64,000 bases of DNA from Spirochaetota bacterium (GTDB lineage Bacteria > Spirochaetota > Spirochaetia > Treponematales > Rectinemataceae): the NCBI GenBank assembly GCA_029265615.1, contig JAJUIB010000010.1:44043-108042 (forward strand). Direction: 5' to 3'. This document shows, one piece after another, positions 25,431 to 34,639 of this stretch; position 1 is the stretch's first letter, and the number at the start of each line of letters is the position of its first letter. A program made the translations under genes and the position numbers. The notes below the pieces were generated by a model, which worked only from the letters and a program-made list of their open reading frames with translations, had not been told where the DNA came from and did no database searches.

Positions 25431-27137
25431 TCACTCCTCCCGTATCCAGGTCCGGATGAGCTGGGCGACGTCCTCCGGATGCTCTTTTGCCATGTTGATC
25501 GCGTGCTCTTGAAGCTCGAGGCGCTTGCGCTCCTCGACCGACATAGAGACTTCGATGTTCTGCTCCTCGGCCTGGCGGATCGCGTTTTCGCGGAGCATCT
25601 GCTGTTCGAGCGCCCGCTTCTCCTCCGCGATGCGGCGGCGGCGTTCCAGCTCACGGGACACAAGGCGGAACACGATGAAGCCGACCATGAGCACAGCAAG
25701 GCCGATGAGCGAATACAGTATGATCTGGTTGATTTGCTGCTGGCGGAAATACGCCTGATCCTCGGCCTTAAACTGGGCCGTGCGGTCGAAGCGGATATTC
25801 TGGACGGACACCGCATCGCCCCGCGCGCGATCGTAGCCGACAGCGCCCTTCACGAGCTCCTCGGCCTGCTTAAGCTCCTCAGGCGGCACGGGCAGGTACT
25901 CGCGCTCGATGCCTCCCTGGGGCGTGAGGCGCACGCGTCCCCGCTCGTCGTACTTCCACGCCCACTGCCCGTCGATGTTGACCGAGACCGTCACCCGCTC
26001 GATGCTCGGCGAGCGTTCCTCGTCAATCGCCCGCCGGTTGACCTCCTCGTTCTGCGTGAGCGAGGTCTGCGTCATCTTGCCCACCATGTTCTGGAGGTCC
26101 TTGTAGGCGGGCGCGGTCTGGCCCTCGGCGCCGGCGGGACCCTCGGGGTTGAAACCGGTACCCTCCCACTTCGTCTCGGTCTGCGTCTTGGAGCGCGTGA
26201 TCGACGGAGCTATCTCCGAGTCGTCGTAGGGCGTGTTCGGGTTGTCCGGCTTCATCTGGACGGGGAAGTATTCCTCGGTCTTCACGAGCTTCTTCGACAT
26301 GTCCATGGATATTTTGATGTTAAGGTCACGGACGCGGTCGGGCGTGTAGATCTGCTGGAGCGCTTTGAGCACCTTTGCGCGGTATTGGGCTTCGAGGTCC
26401 TGAATGAGCTTTTGCTCTTTTTTGGTCTTCTCGAGCCGGTCAAAGTCCGCAAGATTCGTGAAGTCGTTGAGGATAACGCCGTTCTGGTCGGTGATGACAA
26501 TGTTGTCATCCAAGAGCCCTTCGACGGCAAATTTGAGGATCTTCTGAACGCCTTCTATCTTCTTCCGGTTTTGAACGAGGTCGGAACCCGGCTTGGGAAA
26601 GAGGATGACGCTCGCGGTGACGGGCTTCTGATCCTCCTGGAAGAGTTCCTTTTCCGGCATGACGATCGTCACGTTGGCCTTGTCGACGTCGTCGAGCGCC
26701 TCGATGTGCCGCGTCACGGCAGAGGTCACGGCGCGCCGCAGGTTGACGTTCCGCTCGAAGTCGGTGATGGTCCAGCGCTCCATGTCGAAAATAGCCCAGG
26801 GATCAGTACCCTTCGGGATGAGGTCCTCGCGGATAAGGATGCCCTTGGCGCGCATCGCGGTCCGCTCGTCCTTCACATAGAGGACGTTGCCCTCGCCCAC
26901 TTCATAAGGGATGCCTTCGGTGTCGAGACGGTTTGTGATAAGCCTGAGCTCCTCGTCGGTCTTGATCGGCGTACCGAGGAGCTTGACCGCAGTGGGCGCG
27001 GAAGAGACGCGAAGAAGGAGGAAGATCGCGACGAGGGCCGCGACGACAATCCCCCCGAGAATGAGCTTTTGAACAAGGCTCCACTTGGCCCAGAGCGCCT
27101 TGAGCTGCCCAAAGAACTTCTTAAACCACTCGTTCAT
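25431..27137 (-). CDS. fliF: FliF, MS-ring protein
   Basis: 568 residues from ATG at 27135-27137 (MNEWFKKFFGQLKALW). An in-frame TTG eight codons upstream is less likely. Two transmembrane helices (about 22-45, LVQKLILGGIVVAALVAIFLL, and about 440-460, IILYSLIGLAVLMVGFIVF) bracket the periplasmic ring-building domains. The C-terminal tail (EHPEDVAQLIRTWIREE) binds FliG. FliF is the first basal-body protein to assemble. The 138-bp leader to fliE holds two hairpins. Confidence 0.96.
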   Translation of the reverse strand: MNEWFKKFFGQLKALWAKWSLVQKLILGGIVVAALVAIFLLLRVSSAPTAVKLLGTPIKTDEELRLITNRLDTEGIPYEVGEGNVLYVKDERTAMRAKGILIREDLIPKGTDPWAIFDMERWTITDFERNVNLRRAVTSAVTRHIEALDDVDKANVTIVMPEKELFQEDQKPVTASVILFPKPGSDLVQNRKKIEGVQKILKFAVEGLLDDNIVITDQNGVILNDFTNLADFDRLEKTKKEQKLIQDLEAQYRAKVLKALQQIYTPDRVRDLNIKISMDMSKKLVKTEEYFPVQMKPDNPNTPYDDSEIAPSITRSKTQTETKWEGTGFNPEGPAGAEGQTAPAYKDLQNMVGKMTQTSLTQNEEVNRRAIDEERSPSIERVTVSVNIDGQWAWKYDERGRVRLTPQGGIEREYLPVPPEELKQAEELVKGAVGYDRARGDAVSVQNIRFDRTAQFKAEDQAYFRQQQINQIILYSLIGLAVLMVGFIVFRLVSRELERRRRIAEEKRALEQQMLRENAIRQAEEQNIEVSMSVEERKRLELQEHAINMAKEHPEDVAQLIRTWIREE

Positions 27138-27150
27138 GTCCCCCCCCAGC

Positions 27151-27168
27151 GCGGGCGGCAAAGCCCGC
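27151..27168 (-). other. small GC hairpin upstream of fliF
   Basis: gcgggc (27151-27156) pairs with gcccgc (27163-27168) across six bases, 13 bp before the fliF ATG on the minus strand. It is close enough to the ribosome site to influence fliF translation. Confidence 0.45.
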
Positions 27169-27211
27169 CCCTACAGGCCACGCGCCGCCTTACGGGCGCC
27201 CCGCCGTCCCC

Positions 27212-27245
27212 GAAGTCCCGGGCCTTCCCCAAGGCCATGGACTTC
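27212..27245 (-). other. two-part hairpin in the fliE-fliF gap
   Basis: gaagtcc (27212-27218) pairs with ggacttc (27239-27245). Inside it ggcctt pairs with aaggcc around cccc (27221-27236), leaving only a 2x2 internal loop. That makes 13 paired bases with a tetraloop about 31 bp past the fliE stop. No U-run follows, so a stability or processing element fits better than a terminator. Confidence 0.6.
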
Positions 27246-27275
27246 CGGCGTAGAACCCGGCGGCCGCGAGGGCCG

Positions 27276-27611
27276 TCACCTTGTATTGATCACTTCCTTC
27301 CAACCCCGCACAACGCGGTCAAGGACGGCGCGCGCGATGTTGAGCGAGAGATTCGCCTCGGCCATCGCGATGGTGACGTCGTGGGCGTCGACAGAATCGG
27401 GAGCCACGGTCATGCGCTGCAAAAGCGAACTGCTCGCGTTCTGGTACGCATTGACGCCGTCGAGCGCCTTGAGCATCGCATTCTCGAAGCTCGCGCCGCC
27501 TGAAGACGAATCCGCGTCGCCGAGGGGCAGGCCCACAGCGCCTTGCGCAGTGTAATGCATGGCGTTCGTCCGCGCAAGGCGAACAAGATCACCCGACGAA
27601 ACAGGCGTCAT
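27276..27611 (-). CDS. fliE: FliE, MS-ring/rod junction protein
   Basis: 111 residues. The C-terminal part carries the FliE signature (SFENAMLKALDGVNAYQNAS, and ISMAEANLSLNIARAVLDRV-like sequence ending RGWKEVINTR). FliE joins the MS ring to the proximal rod and is the first exported rod protein. It starts 4 bp after flgC. Confidence 0.94.
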   Translation of the reverse strand: MTPVSSGDLVRLARTNAMHYTAQGAVGLPLGDADSSSGGASFENAMLKALDGVNAYQNASSSLLQRMTVAPDSVDAHDVTIAMAEANLSLNIARAVLDRVVRGWKEVINTR

Positions 27612-27615
27612 TTAA

Positions 27616-28071
27616 TCACCTCCCGATCTCGAGCGCCTTGAGGAACATAGCCTTGGAGCCGTTGGCGATCGCTGAGTTGGCCTCGTACGCGCGCGAGGCC
27701 GCGATAAGGTCCACCATTTCGGTCACAATGTTGACGTTCGGCATCTCGACGTAACCCGCCTTGGGCCCGGTCTGAATCGCGTCGGGATGGGTCGGATCAT
27801 ACACGAGTCGTGGCGGACTCGTATCCCGCTGGACCTCGGAAACGCGGACGCCCCGGCCCGCACCGGGATCCATGGTCTCGGGAAGGAAAGGCAGCCGGAA
27901 ATAAGGCCGCTCAACGCGGGGGCGCAGAATGACACGGCTCCGCCTGAACGGTCCGCCTTCGGGCGTGCGCGTCGTGCTCGCGTTGGCGATGTTGTCCGCG
28001 ATAACGTCGGAGCGGAGTCGTTCAGCGGTCATGCCCGTTGCCGCAATGTTGATAGAGGTAAAAAGCCCCAT
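27616..28071 (-). CDS. flgC: FlgC, proximal rod protein
   Basis: 151 residues. The N-terminal rod signature is MGLFTSINIAATGMTAERLRSDVIADNIANASTT-like (SINIAATGMTAERLRSDVIA) and the C-terminal helix is VNIVTEMVDLIAASRAYEAN. FlgC forms part of the periplasmic rod. It starts 10 bp after flgB. Confidence 0.96.
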   Translation of the reverse strand: MGLFTSINIAATGMTAERLRSDVIADNIANASTTRTPEGGPFRRSRVILRPRVERPYFRLPFLPETMDPGAGRGVRVSEVQRDTSPPRLVYDPTHPDAIQTGPKAGYVEMPNVNIVTEMVDLIAASRAYEANSAIANGSKAMFLKALEIGR

Positions 28072-28081
28072 CGCCTACCCC

Positions 28082-28501
28082 TTATTTGAGCACCGAATTG
28101 ACCTGGGCGAACTCGAAGTTCGCAGCCTGGGTCATAAGGCTATACATGAGCTGGTTCTCGACGGAGGCCATGAGTTCCTCCTCCGCATCCACATTGTTGC
28201 CGTTGTTCTTCGCCGTCGAAAGGTAGTCGAGAACGCGGCGTGGCTCGACGCTCCGGTAATCGACGGGGCGGAAGCTCGGAATGTGCCGCGGGTCCGTTGT
28301 CGTCATCTCGAGCGCAGGGCGTTGGGTTTCCGATTCGAGAGCCTTTTTGAGCGCAGCCTCGAAATTGACGACCGAACGCTTAAAATTGGGCACGTCCGCG
28401 TTGGCGATATTGTCGGCGATGACTTGGCGCCGCAGGACCGCTACGTCCATAGAGCGGTGGAGGATATCGACTGTCTTCCCGAATGTTGTCCCTTCGAACA
28501 T
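28082..28501 (-). CDS. flgB: FlgB, proximal rod protein
   Basis: 139 residues from ATG at 28499-28501, which has AGGAG six bases upstream. The ATG eight codons earlier (28523-28525) falls inside a hairpin and has no good site. Signatures are FGKTVDILHRSMDVAVLRRQ and VIADNIANADVPNFKRSVV, with the C-terminal helix ENQLMYSLMTQAANFEFAQV. It is the first gene of the flagellar series, 75 bp after hslU. I see no sigma70 or sigma28 promoter in that gap, so transcription probably enters from hslVU or further upstream. Confidence 0.95.
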   Translation of the reverse strand: MFEGTTFGKTVDILHRSMDVAVLRRQVIADNIANADVPNFKRSVVNFEAALKKALESETQRPALEMTTTDPRHIPSFRPVDYRSVEPRRVLDYLSTAKNNGNNVDAEEELMASVENQLMYSLMTQAANFEFAQVNSVLK

Positions 28502-28515
28502 CTCCAACTCCTCAT

Positions 28516-28532
28516 CTAGCCTCATCGGCTAG
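28516..28532 (-). other. hairpin in the flgB leader
   Basis: ctagcc (28516-28521) pairs with ggctag (28527-28532) around five bases, 14 bp upstream of the flgB ATG and next to its ribosome site. It may affect flgB translation or mark the boundary between hslU and the flagellar genes. Confidence 0.45.
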
Positions 28533-28576
28533 TTTCTCCGCGGACATAAGGGCATCCGTGTCCTGAGCAGGCAGGG

Positions 28577-29953
28577 CTACAAAATATAGCGGGAAAGATC
28601 CTGCCGCTCCGCAAAGTCCTTAAAGCGCGCATCCACAAAGGCCTCGTCGACCACAACCTTGCTTCCCGCCATGCCGGGCGCCGCGAACGAAAGTTCCTCG
28701 AGAAGCCGCTCCATCACCGTCTGGAGGCGGCGGGCGCCGATATTTTCGGTGCGGGTGTTCGCCGCCTGCGCTATCTCGGCGATGCGCGCAATCGCCTGCG
28801 GCGTGAATTCGAGCGTGACACCTTCGGTGCCGAGAAGCATCGAGTACTGCGTCACAAGGGCATTCTTCGGCTCGGTGAGAATGCGCTCGAAGTCCCGCGC
28901 AGACAGCGCCTCGAGTTCGACGCGGATCGGGAAGCGGCCCTGGAGTTCGGGGATGAGGTCGGTCGGCTTCGACACATTGAAGGCACCTGCCGCTATGAAG
29001 AGCACATGGGTCGTGTCCACCGGCCCCCATTTTGTATTCACCGTCGATCCCTCGACGATGGGGAGTATGTCGCGCTGGACGCCCTCGCGGGAAACATCGA
29101 CGCCGGAGCCGCCGCGCCCTTCGCGGTTCGCGATCTTGTCGATCTCGTCAATGAAGATAATACCCATGCCCTCGACGCGGCGGCGGGCCTCGTCGACGGC
29201 CTTATCTTGATCGACGAGCTTGTCGAGTTCCTCCGCCTCAAGAATAGCACGCGCCTCCTTGACGGTGACGACGCGGCGCTTTTTCTTTCCGCCGAAGAGA
29301 CCGCTTAAGCTCCCCAGGGCGGCCTCCATCTCCTCCATCTGGGCTCCCTGGAAGAGTTCGAGCACGGGCGCCTGCGCCTGGACAGAGAGTTCGACTTCGC
29401 GCGTATCGAGCTTGCCTGCCCGCAATAGGGCGCGGAACCGCTCGCGGGTGCCCTCGGCCGGCGCGGCGCCCGCCGGAACGACAAGCGTTGCCTGGGTCTC
29501 CCCGATCGGCATGTCGGCGTTTTTGAGCCCCGGGAGAAGCACGTCGAGGAGCCGCTCCTCCGCGCGGCGGGATGCCTCCTCGGCGACCCCCTCGCGCATC
29601 TCGGATTTCACCATCGCAACCCCTGCCGCCATGAGGTCGCGCACCATCGACTCGACATCGCGGCCTACGTATCCCACCTCGGTGTACTTCGTCGCCTCGA
29701 CCTTGACGAAGGGGGCGTTGCAGAGTTTGGCGAGGCGGCGAGCTATCTCAGTCTTGCCGACGCCTGTAGGCCCGATCATGAGGATGTTCTTGGGCGCGAT
29801 CTCGTCACGGATGTCCTCAGGGAGCCGCTCGCGGCGCAGGCGGTTCCGGAGCGCTATCGCCACGGCGCGCTTTGCCTTGTCCTGTCCGATGATGTAGCGG
29901 TCGAGTTCCTCCACCACCCGTGCGGGTGTCAAATCCTGGAACGACGTGCTCAC
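28577..29953 (-). CDS. hslU: HslU, ATPase of the HslUV protease
   Basis: 458 residues from a GTG (29951-29953) that overlaps the hslV stop and is preceded by GGAGGAG. Walker [16 protein letters not shown] (about 57-71), Walker [12 protein letters not shown] (about 260) and the conserved C-terminal tail DLSRYIL, which inserts into HslV, are all present. The I domain lies at about 110-240. It unfolds substrates for HslV in the cytoplasm. The hslVU pair directly before flgB is a known spirochaete arrangement. Confidence 0.97.
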   Translation of the reverse strand: MSTSFQDLTPARVVEELDRYIIGQDKAKRAVAIALRNRLRRERLPEDIRDEIAPKNILMIGPTGVGKTEIARRLAKLCNAPFVKVEATKYTEVGYVGRDVESMVRDLMAAGVAMVKSEMREGVAEEASRRAEERLLDVLLPGLKNADMPIGETQATLVVPAGAAPAEGTRERFRALLRAGKLDTREVELSVQAQAPVLELFQGAQMEEMEAALGSLSGLFGGKKKRRVVTVKEARAILEAEELDKLVDQDKAVDEARRRVEGMGIIFIDEIDKIANREGRGGSGVDVSREGVQRDILPIVEGSTVNTKWGPVDTTHVLFIAAGAFNVSKPTDLIPELQGRFPIRVELEALSARDFERILTEPKNALVTQYSMLLGTEGVTLEFTPQAIARIAEIAQAANTRTENIGARRLQTVMERLLEELSFAAPGMAGSKVVVDEAFVDARFKDFAERQDLSRYIL

Positions 29954-30489
29954 GCTATCTCCTCCACGAGTATTTTGTCGTTCGTGTAGATGCAGATGCC
30001 TGCGGCGATCTCGAGGCTGCGGCGGGCGATCTCCGCAGCGGAAAGGTCCGTCGCATCGAGGTAGGCGAGCGCCGCCGAATAGGCGTAGTTGCCTCCTGAG
30101 CCAATCGCGATCACCGCGCCCGCAGGCTCGATCACGTCGCCGGTCCCGGAGATGAGGAGAGTCTTTTCGCGGTCGGCGACGAGGAGGAGCGCTTCGAGCT
30201 TGCGGAGCATGCGGTCCGTGCGCCAGGCCTTCGCAAGCTCTACAGCGGCGCGGGTGAGATCGCCCTGGAATTCGGCGATTTTTTCCTCGAAGTGGTCGAA
30301 GAGCGTGAAGGCGTCCGCCGTCGCCCCGGCGAAGCCCACGAGGATGGAGCCGTCCCGGATCGCGCGAACCTTGCGCGCGTTGCTCTTCATCACGGTTTCG
30401 CCCATCGTCACCTGGCCGTCGCCGGCCATCGCCACCTTTCCGTTCCGCCGTACGGCGATGACGGTGGTGGATCGTATCTTGGCGCTCAT
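29950..30489 (-). CDS. hslV: HslV, proteasome-like peptidase
   Basis: 179 residues. The N-terminal nucleophile threonine is expected at about residue 8 in STTVIAVRR, after a short seven-residue leader. [13 protein letters not shown] and [19 protein letters not shown] match the family, as does the C-terminal block [20 protein letters not shown]. It forms a double hexamer capped by HslU. Its ATG overlaps the xerC stop (ATGA). Confidence 0.96.
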   Translation of the reverse strand: MSAKIRSTTVIAVRRNGKVAMAGDGQVTMGETVMKSNARKVRAIRDGSILVGFAGATADAFTLFDHFEEKIAEFQGDLTRAAVELAKAWRTDRMLRKLEALLLVADREKTLLISGTGDVIEPAGAVIAIGSGGNYAYSAALAYLDATDLSAAEIARRSLEIAAGICIYTNDKILVEEIA

Positions 30490-31415
30490 CTCTTTTCCTT
30501 CCTTCCGCTCTCGGCCCCTCCGCCGCCATGGGGATGGGCGAGCTCGTAGACCTTCTTAAGCCGCTCCACGTCGACATGCGCATAGACCTGCGTGGTCCTG
30601 ATGCTCGCATGGCCGAGGAGCTCTTGCACCGTTCGTATGTCGGCGCCCGCCTCGACAAGGTGGGTCGCAAAACTATGCCTTAAGACGTGCGGCGAAACGC
30701 GCCGCTTTTGGCCTGCGCGGCGGGCGCGGCCATCGAGTATCCACTCGATGCCGCGCGCCGAAAGCGGAGCGCCGCGGGCGTTCACAAAGAGCCTCGCTTC
30801 GTCCGCACGCCCGAGTATGGCAAGGCGCGCCGCGCGAAGCGGCAGATAGGCCTCGAGCGCCAGGCGAGCGGGCAGCGCTATAAAGACGATGCGCTCCTTT
30901 GCGCCCTTGCCGAAAATCCGTGCGCTTCCGCGTGCAAGATCGAGGCGGGAGAGCTCGAGCCCCGCCGCCTCGGCGACGCGGCAGCCGCTTGAATAGAGGA
31001 ACTCTAAAATTGCGCGGTCTCGCACCGCCGTGAAGTCGTCGCCCTCGACGCTCACGATGAGGCTCGCGACCTCCGCCTCGAAGAGGAAGCGCGGCAAGCT
31101 GCGGCGCGCCGGGATGCCTTCGACGTCGCGCGTCGGATCGACCGCAAGCCGCCCGTACCGCATGCGGTAGCGGTAGAAGCCCCTGATCGCGGAGAGGGCG
31201 CGGTTGACGCTCGCCGGCGCCTTACCTTCGGCGACAAGTTCCGCCTGGTAGGCGCGAAGCTCGCGGCTAGAAACCCCGTCGGGATCGATCCCGCCATGTT
31301 GCGCGAGAAATGAATCAAACCGCGCAAGATCTTCCCGGTAGGAGCTCTGAGTTCGCGCGGAAAGGCCGCGAACCGCGCCCAGGTAGGCAAGGTACTCTTC
31401 GAAGCGCTTATCCAT
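30486..31415 (-). CDS. xerC: XerC-like tyrosine recombinase
   Basis: 309 residues from the ATG at 31413-31415; another ATG three codons upstream (31422-31424) is possible. Both overlap the topA end. The N-terminal SAM-like domain is [20 protein letters not shown]. The catalytic set is complete: Arg in [13 protein letters not shown], Lys in [11 protein letters not shown], His-x-x-Arg in [17 protein letters not shown], then His in [11 protein letters not shown] and Tyr in TQVYAHV. It fits XerC/D, resolving chromosome dimers at dif. A second, similar gene lies 4 kb upstream. Confidence 0.9.
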   Translation of the reverse strand: MDKRFEEYLAYLGAVRGLSARTQSSYREDLARFDSFLAQHGGIDPDGVSSRELRAYQAELVAEGKAPASVNRALSAIRGFYRYRMRYGRLAVDPTRDVEGIPARRSLPRFLFEAEVASLIVSVEGDDFTAVRDRAILEFLYSSGCRVAEAAGLELSRLDLARGSARIFGKGAKERIVFIALPARLALEAYLPLRAARLAILGRADEARLFVNARGAPLSARGIEWILDGRARRAGQKRRVSPHVLRHSFATHLVEAGADIRTVQELLGHASIRTTQVYAHVDVERLKKVYELAHPHGGGGAESGRKEKR

Positions 31416-33585
31416 GGCCCACATCCGTGTGCGCCGCAGGGACTGTTGCTCCGTGGCTCTGCGGACAGTCGGGGTTGCCGCAGGCGCGACGGCGACCGCC
31501 GCGCCTGTCGCCGCGCTCCACGAGGAACCAGCCGCAGACGGGGCAAACGCCGCCTACAGGCCGGGCATGCGACACAAAGGCGCAGTCCGGGTAGCGCGTG
31601 CATCCATAGAATTCCCTGCCGCGCGTGCCCGAGCGCCGACGTGCGACGATGTCGCCCTCGCCACAGCGGGGGCAGCGGGCAAGGGGCAAGGAGCGCGTGT
31701 AGCGGCAGGAGGGGAATCCCGAACAGGCGATAAAAAAGCCCCGTCGCCCAAGCCGCTTCACCAGGGGGCGTCCACAGTACGCGCAATTTTCCCCAAGGGC
31801 TGTGTCAAGAAAGTCCCGTCGCGGGGCGATGCGGCCCTCGGCTTCGTCGAGCGCGTGGGCGAAAGGCGCGTAGACGCTTTTTACCGTCTCTGTCCAGTCG
31901 GCGCGGCCCGCCGCGAGCGCATCGAGAGAAGCCTCGAGCGCGCGAGAAAACGCATCCTCGACGAGCGGAGGATATGCCTCCGAGACGACGGCATCCACTG
32001 CGCGGCCGAGTTCGGTCGGCAAGAGCGCGCGGCCCTCGCGGCGGACATAGGCGCGCTCGACCAGTGTCGCAACAAGCGGGGCATAGGCCGCATGACGCCC
32101 CACACCCCCTGCCTCGAGCTCCGCAACAAGACGCGCCTCGGTGTAGCGCGGCTCGTGAGGGCCCGAAGACGCGCGCGGCACAAAGGCGCATAAAGGAAGC
32201 TCTTCACCAACCGAAAGGGCAGGAAGGGGCGCTGTCTCGCGCTCCTCGCCACGGGCGAGGAGCGCGAGCGCTTTACGGTAGCCCTCTTCAACAAGACGCG
32301 CGGCCTTCGCGCAGAAAAGCGCATCGCCCACGCGAATGCGCGCCTGCGTTATGCGGAATTTGGCAGGCGACATGCGGCTTGCGACAAAGCGCTCCCAAAT
32401 GAGCGCATAGAGCTTATGCTGGTCCTTCGAAAGCCGCCCTTCGAGCGCGGAAGGAGTCTTCTCGACCGAAAGCGGCCGTATAGCCTCGTCCCCGGCCTGC
32501 CGCGCGTTCTGAGCCCCGGCGAAGGGACAAAAGAGACCCGCCTCGCCATGAGGCTCGGGAGGAAGCTCCGCGGGATAGTGCTCCGCCACATAGTCACGCG
32601 CGGCCCTATGCGCGCGCGGCCCGACGGCAGACGTCTCGGTGAGGGGAAAGGACACAAAGCCCTGCGGCCCTTCGCCTATATCGATCCCCTCGTAGAGCTC
32701 GCGAACGAGCCTAAGGGTCTTGCCGCAGGAAAAACCGAGCCGCTCCGCGGCGCAGGCGCATAGGCTTGCGGTCGTGAAGGGCTCTGGCGGAGGGACGCAC
32801 CTTTCCTCCTCGAAAAGCTCCACGACGCGCGCGGGGCTTGCGGCCGCCGCGCTACGGAGGCTTTGCGCGAGCGCTTCCGCATCCGCCTCGGCGCGATGCG
32901 CAGGCAGGTTTCCTCCGACGGACGCAAGCTCTGCGGCAAAGCCCGCCCTTCCGCGTCCAAAGCGCGCGACGATGGTCCATGACGAAGCCTCACTGCCTTC
33001 GCCGCATGGGTCCCAAGGCGCGCACAAGAGATGGAGTGCATATGACTGCACCCGGCCCGCCGAAAGGCCGTTTTTCACCTTTTTCCACAGGAGCGCCGAA
33101 AGGCGAAATCCGATAAGCCGGTCGAGAATTCGGCGCGCCTCCTGGCTACGCGCGCGGGCTTCATCAAGAGGGCGCGGGGCGGCGAGGGCGAGGGCAAGCC
33201 CCTCCGCCGAAAGTTCGGCAAGACAAAGGCGCGCAACCGGCATGTCCGGGTGGGCCTTCAGTATCGCGTCCCGGATGTGGAGGGCGATCGCCTCGCCTTC
33301 GCGGTCGTCGTCGGTCGCAAGCAGGACGCTTGTCGCGCACCCCGCCGCCGCAAGGAGGGCCTTGAGGAGCGGCGCCTTGCCGCGAACGACACGATACTCG
33401 GGGACGAAGCCCCTCACGACATCGACCCCGAGGCGGGATCGGGGGAGATCGATGAGGTGGCCGTTTGTCGAGAATACGTCATAGCCGGGCCCGAGAAGAA
33501 ACGCCAGTGTCGCAGCCTTGGCATCCGACTCGACGACAACGAGGACTCCCGCGCGCGCAGGTTTTTTGCCGCATGTGGCACCCAT
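31408..33585 (-). CDS. topA: DNA topoisomerase I family protein lacking the catalytic tyrosine
   Basis: 725 residues from ATG at 33583-33585, one base after the dprA stop and preceded by GGGAGG. The Toprim domain is intact (VVVESDAKA, with the acidic triad in ATDDDREGEAIA). GLSAGRVQS, PFTTASL and LYEGI place it firmly in type IA topoisomerases. Where the family has Tyr-x-Arg-Thr-Asp, this protein has VSFPLTETS: Phe313 and Leu315 replace the nucleophilic Tyr319 and Arg321 (E. coli numbering). His365 of the HEAIRP motif is Asp366 (GDEAIRP). Three C4 zinc modules end the protein (CAYCGRP, CPRCGEGD, CPVCGWF). Normal strand cleavage should be impossible; a binding or regulatory role is inferred. 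Confidence 0.9.
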   Translation of the reverse strand: MGATCGKKPARAGVLVVVESDAKAATLAFLLGPGYDVFSTNGHLIDLPRSRLGVDVVRGFVPEYRVVRGKAPLLKALLAAAGCATSVLLATDDDREGEAIALHIRDAILKAHPDMPVARLCLAELSAEGLALALAAPRPLDEARARSQEARRILDRLIGFRLSALLWKKVKNGLSAGRVQSYALHLLCAPWDPCGEGSEASSWTIVARFGRGRAGFAAELASVGGNLPAHRAEADAEALAQSLRSAAAASPARVVELFEEERCVPPPEPFTTASLCACAAERLGFSCGKTLRLVRELYEGIDIGEGPQGFVSFPLTETSAVGPRAHRAARDYVAEHYPAELPPEPHGEAGLFCPFAGAQNARQAGDEAIRPLSVEKTPSALEGRLSKDQHKLYALIWERFVASRMSPAKFRITQARIRVGDALFCAKAARLVEEGYRKALALLARGEERETAPLPALSVGEELPLCAFVPRASSGPHEPRYTEARLVAELEAGGVGRHAAYAPLVATLVERAYVRREGRALLPTELGRAVDAVVSEAYPPLVEDAFSRALEASLDALAAGRADWTETVKSVYAPFAHALDEAEGRIAPRRDFLDTALGENCAYCGRPLVKRLGRRGFFIACSGFPSCRYTRSLPLARCPRCGEGDIVARRRSGTRGREFYGCTRYPDCAFVSHARPVGGVCPVCGWFLVERGDRRGGRRRACGNPDCPQSHGATVPAAHTDVGHG

Positions 33586-33586
33586 G

Positions 33587-34639
33587 CTAGCCTCCCGCTC
33601 CCGGCGCACGGCCGAGTTCCGCGCGGAGCGCGGCGGCAAGGCGGAGACCTTCGGTAAGGCGCGCGCCTTCCGCGAAAAGGCCCTCGCCGCAGGCGGGATC
33701 TGCCGGGGCCAGGCCTGCGCCGCAGAGGGCCGCGGCATCGAAGCCCCAGTCCGCAAGCACGGAGGCCGCCGCTTCAATCTGAGGGGCACCATCCACGGCA
33801 AGACGCTCGCTCCCCGCGCTCCGCGGCCCCCCCATCACCGCCGCGGCGACAAAAACGTCGCGCCCCTGCTCGAGGGCGAAGTCCGCCGTAATGAGCGCAC
33901 CCGAGCCCGAGGGCGCCTCGACCACGATAACGCCGCGGGCAAGTCCCGAAATGATCCTGTTGCGCTCGGGGAAATTGCGCTTGTGGATTTCGGCGCCGGG
34001 CGGATACTCGGAGACAAGGGTGCCGCCTGACTCGAGTATAGCCGCGGCGAGGGCGCGGTGCTGCCCAGGATAGACGCGTTCGATGCCGCAGGGAAGAACG
34101 GCGAGCGCTTGGCCCGCCGCCCCGCCCAGCCTGCGCCAGGCATCGAGCGAGCCCCTATGGGCCTCTGCGTCGATGCCGCGCGCAAGGCCCGAGACGATGG
34201 GGAGGCCCGCGGAGGAGAACTCGAAGGCGAGCTTTCGGGCCGCAATGAGGCCGCGCCCCGTCGGGTAACGGGTCCCGACAAGAGCAACCGCTGGCTTCGT
34301 GGAGCACGGAAGATTTCCGCGACAATACAGGCCGAAGGGTGGATCGGGAATTTCGCGGAGGAGGGCGGGGAAATCGGCCGCATCGCGGTGTATAAAGCGA
34401 GCGCCGAGCCGCTCAAGAAGACCTGCATCGCGCTCCGCCTGGAAAAGAAGCCGATCGGGCTCCCAGGGGAAGGCGCCGAGGCTCCGCCCCGTTATCGCCT
34501 CAACCGCGGCACGCGAAAGCGAACGAAGGCTACATCCCTCCTCAAGACGGGCAAGAAGGCGGTCCTTCGCAGCGGCCCTAAGCGGAGAAAGCCGCGCAAC
34601 GGCGAGTAGGTCAATGCCCCGGTCGCGATTACTTCCCAC
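33587..34639 (-). CDS. dprA: DprA/Smf, DNA-processing protein
   Basis: 350 residues from a GTG at 34637-34639 that overlaps the end of the TPR lipoprotein gene and has GGAGGAG just upstream. The Rossmann-like DprA domain spans about 75-290: VALVGTRYPTGRGLIAARKL, PIVSGLARGIDAEAHRGSL and IISGLARGVIVVEAPSGSGAL. The extreme C-terminus is short. DprA loads RecA on incoming single-stranded DNA; in organisms not known to be competent its role is uncertain. A ComFB-type gene lies elsewhere in the window. Confidence 0.9.
   Translation of the reverse strand: MGSNRDRGIDLLAVARLSPLRAAAKDRLLARLEEGCSLRSLSRAAVEAITGRSLGAFPWEPDRLLFQAERDAGLLERLGARFIHRDAADFPALLREIPDPPFGLYCRGNLPCSTKPAVALVGTRYPTGRGLIAARKLAFEFSSAGLPIVSGLARGIDAEAHRGSLDAWRRLGGAAGQALAVLPCGIERVYPGQHRALAAAILESGGTLVSEYPPGAEIHKRNFPERNRIISGLARGVIVVEAPSGSGALITADFALEQGRDVFVAAAVMGGPRSAGSERLAVDGAPQIEAAASVLADWGFDAAALCGAGLAPADPACGEGLFAEGARLTEGLRLAAALRAELGRAPGAGG

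Noticed and set aside
29954..30670. Extended hslU of 697 residues
   Set aside because: The extension is hslV in a different frame; the GTG overlapping the hslV stop, with a strong ribosome site, is the start.
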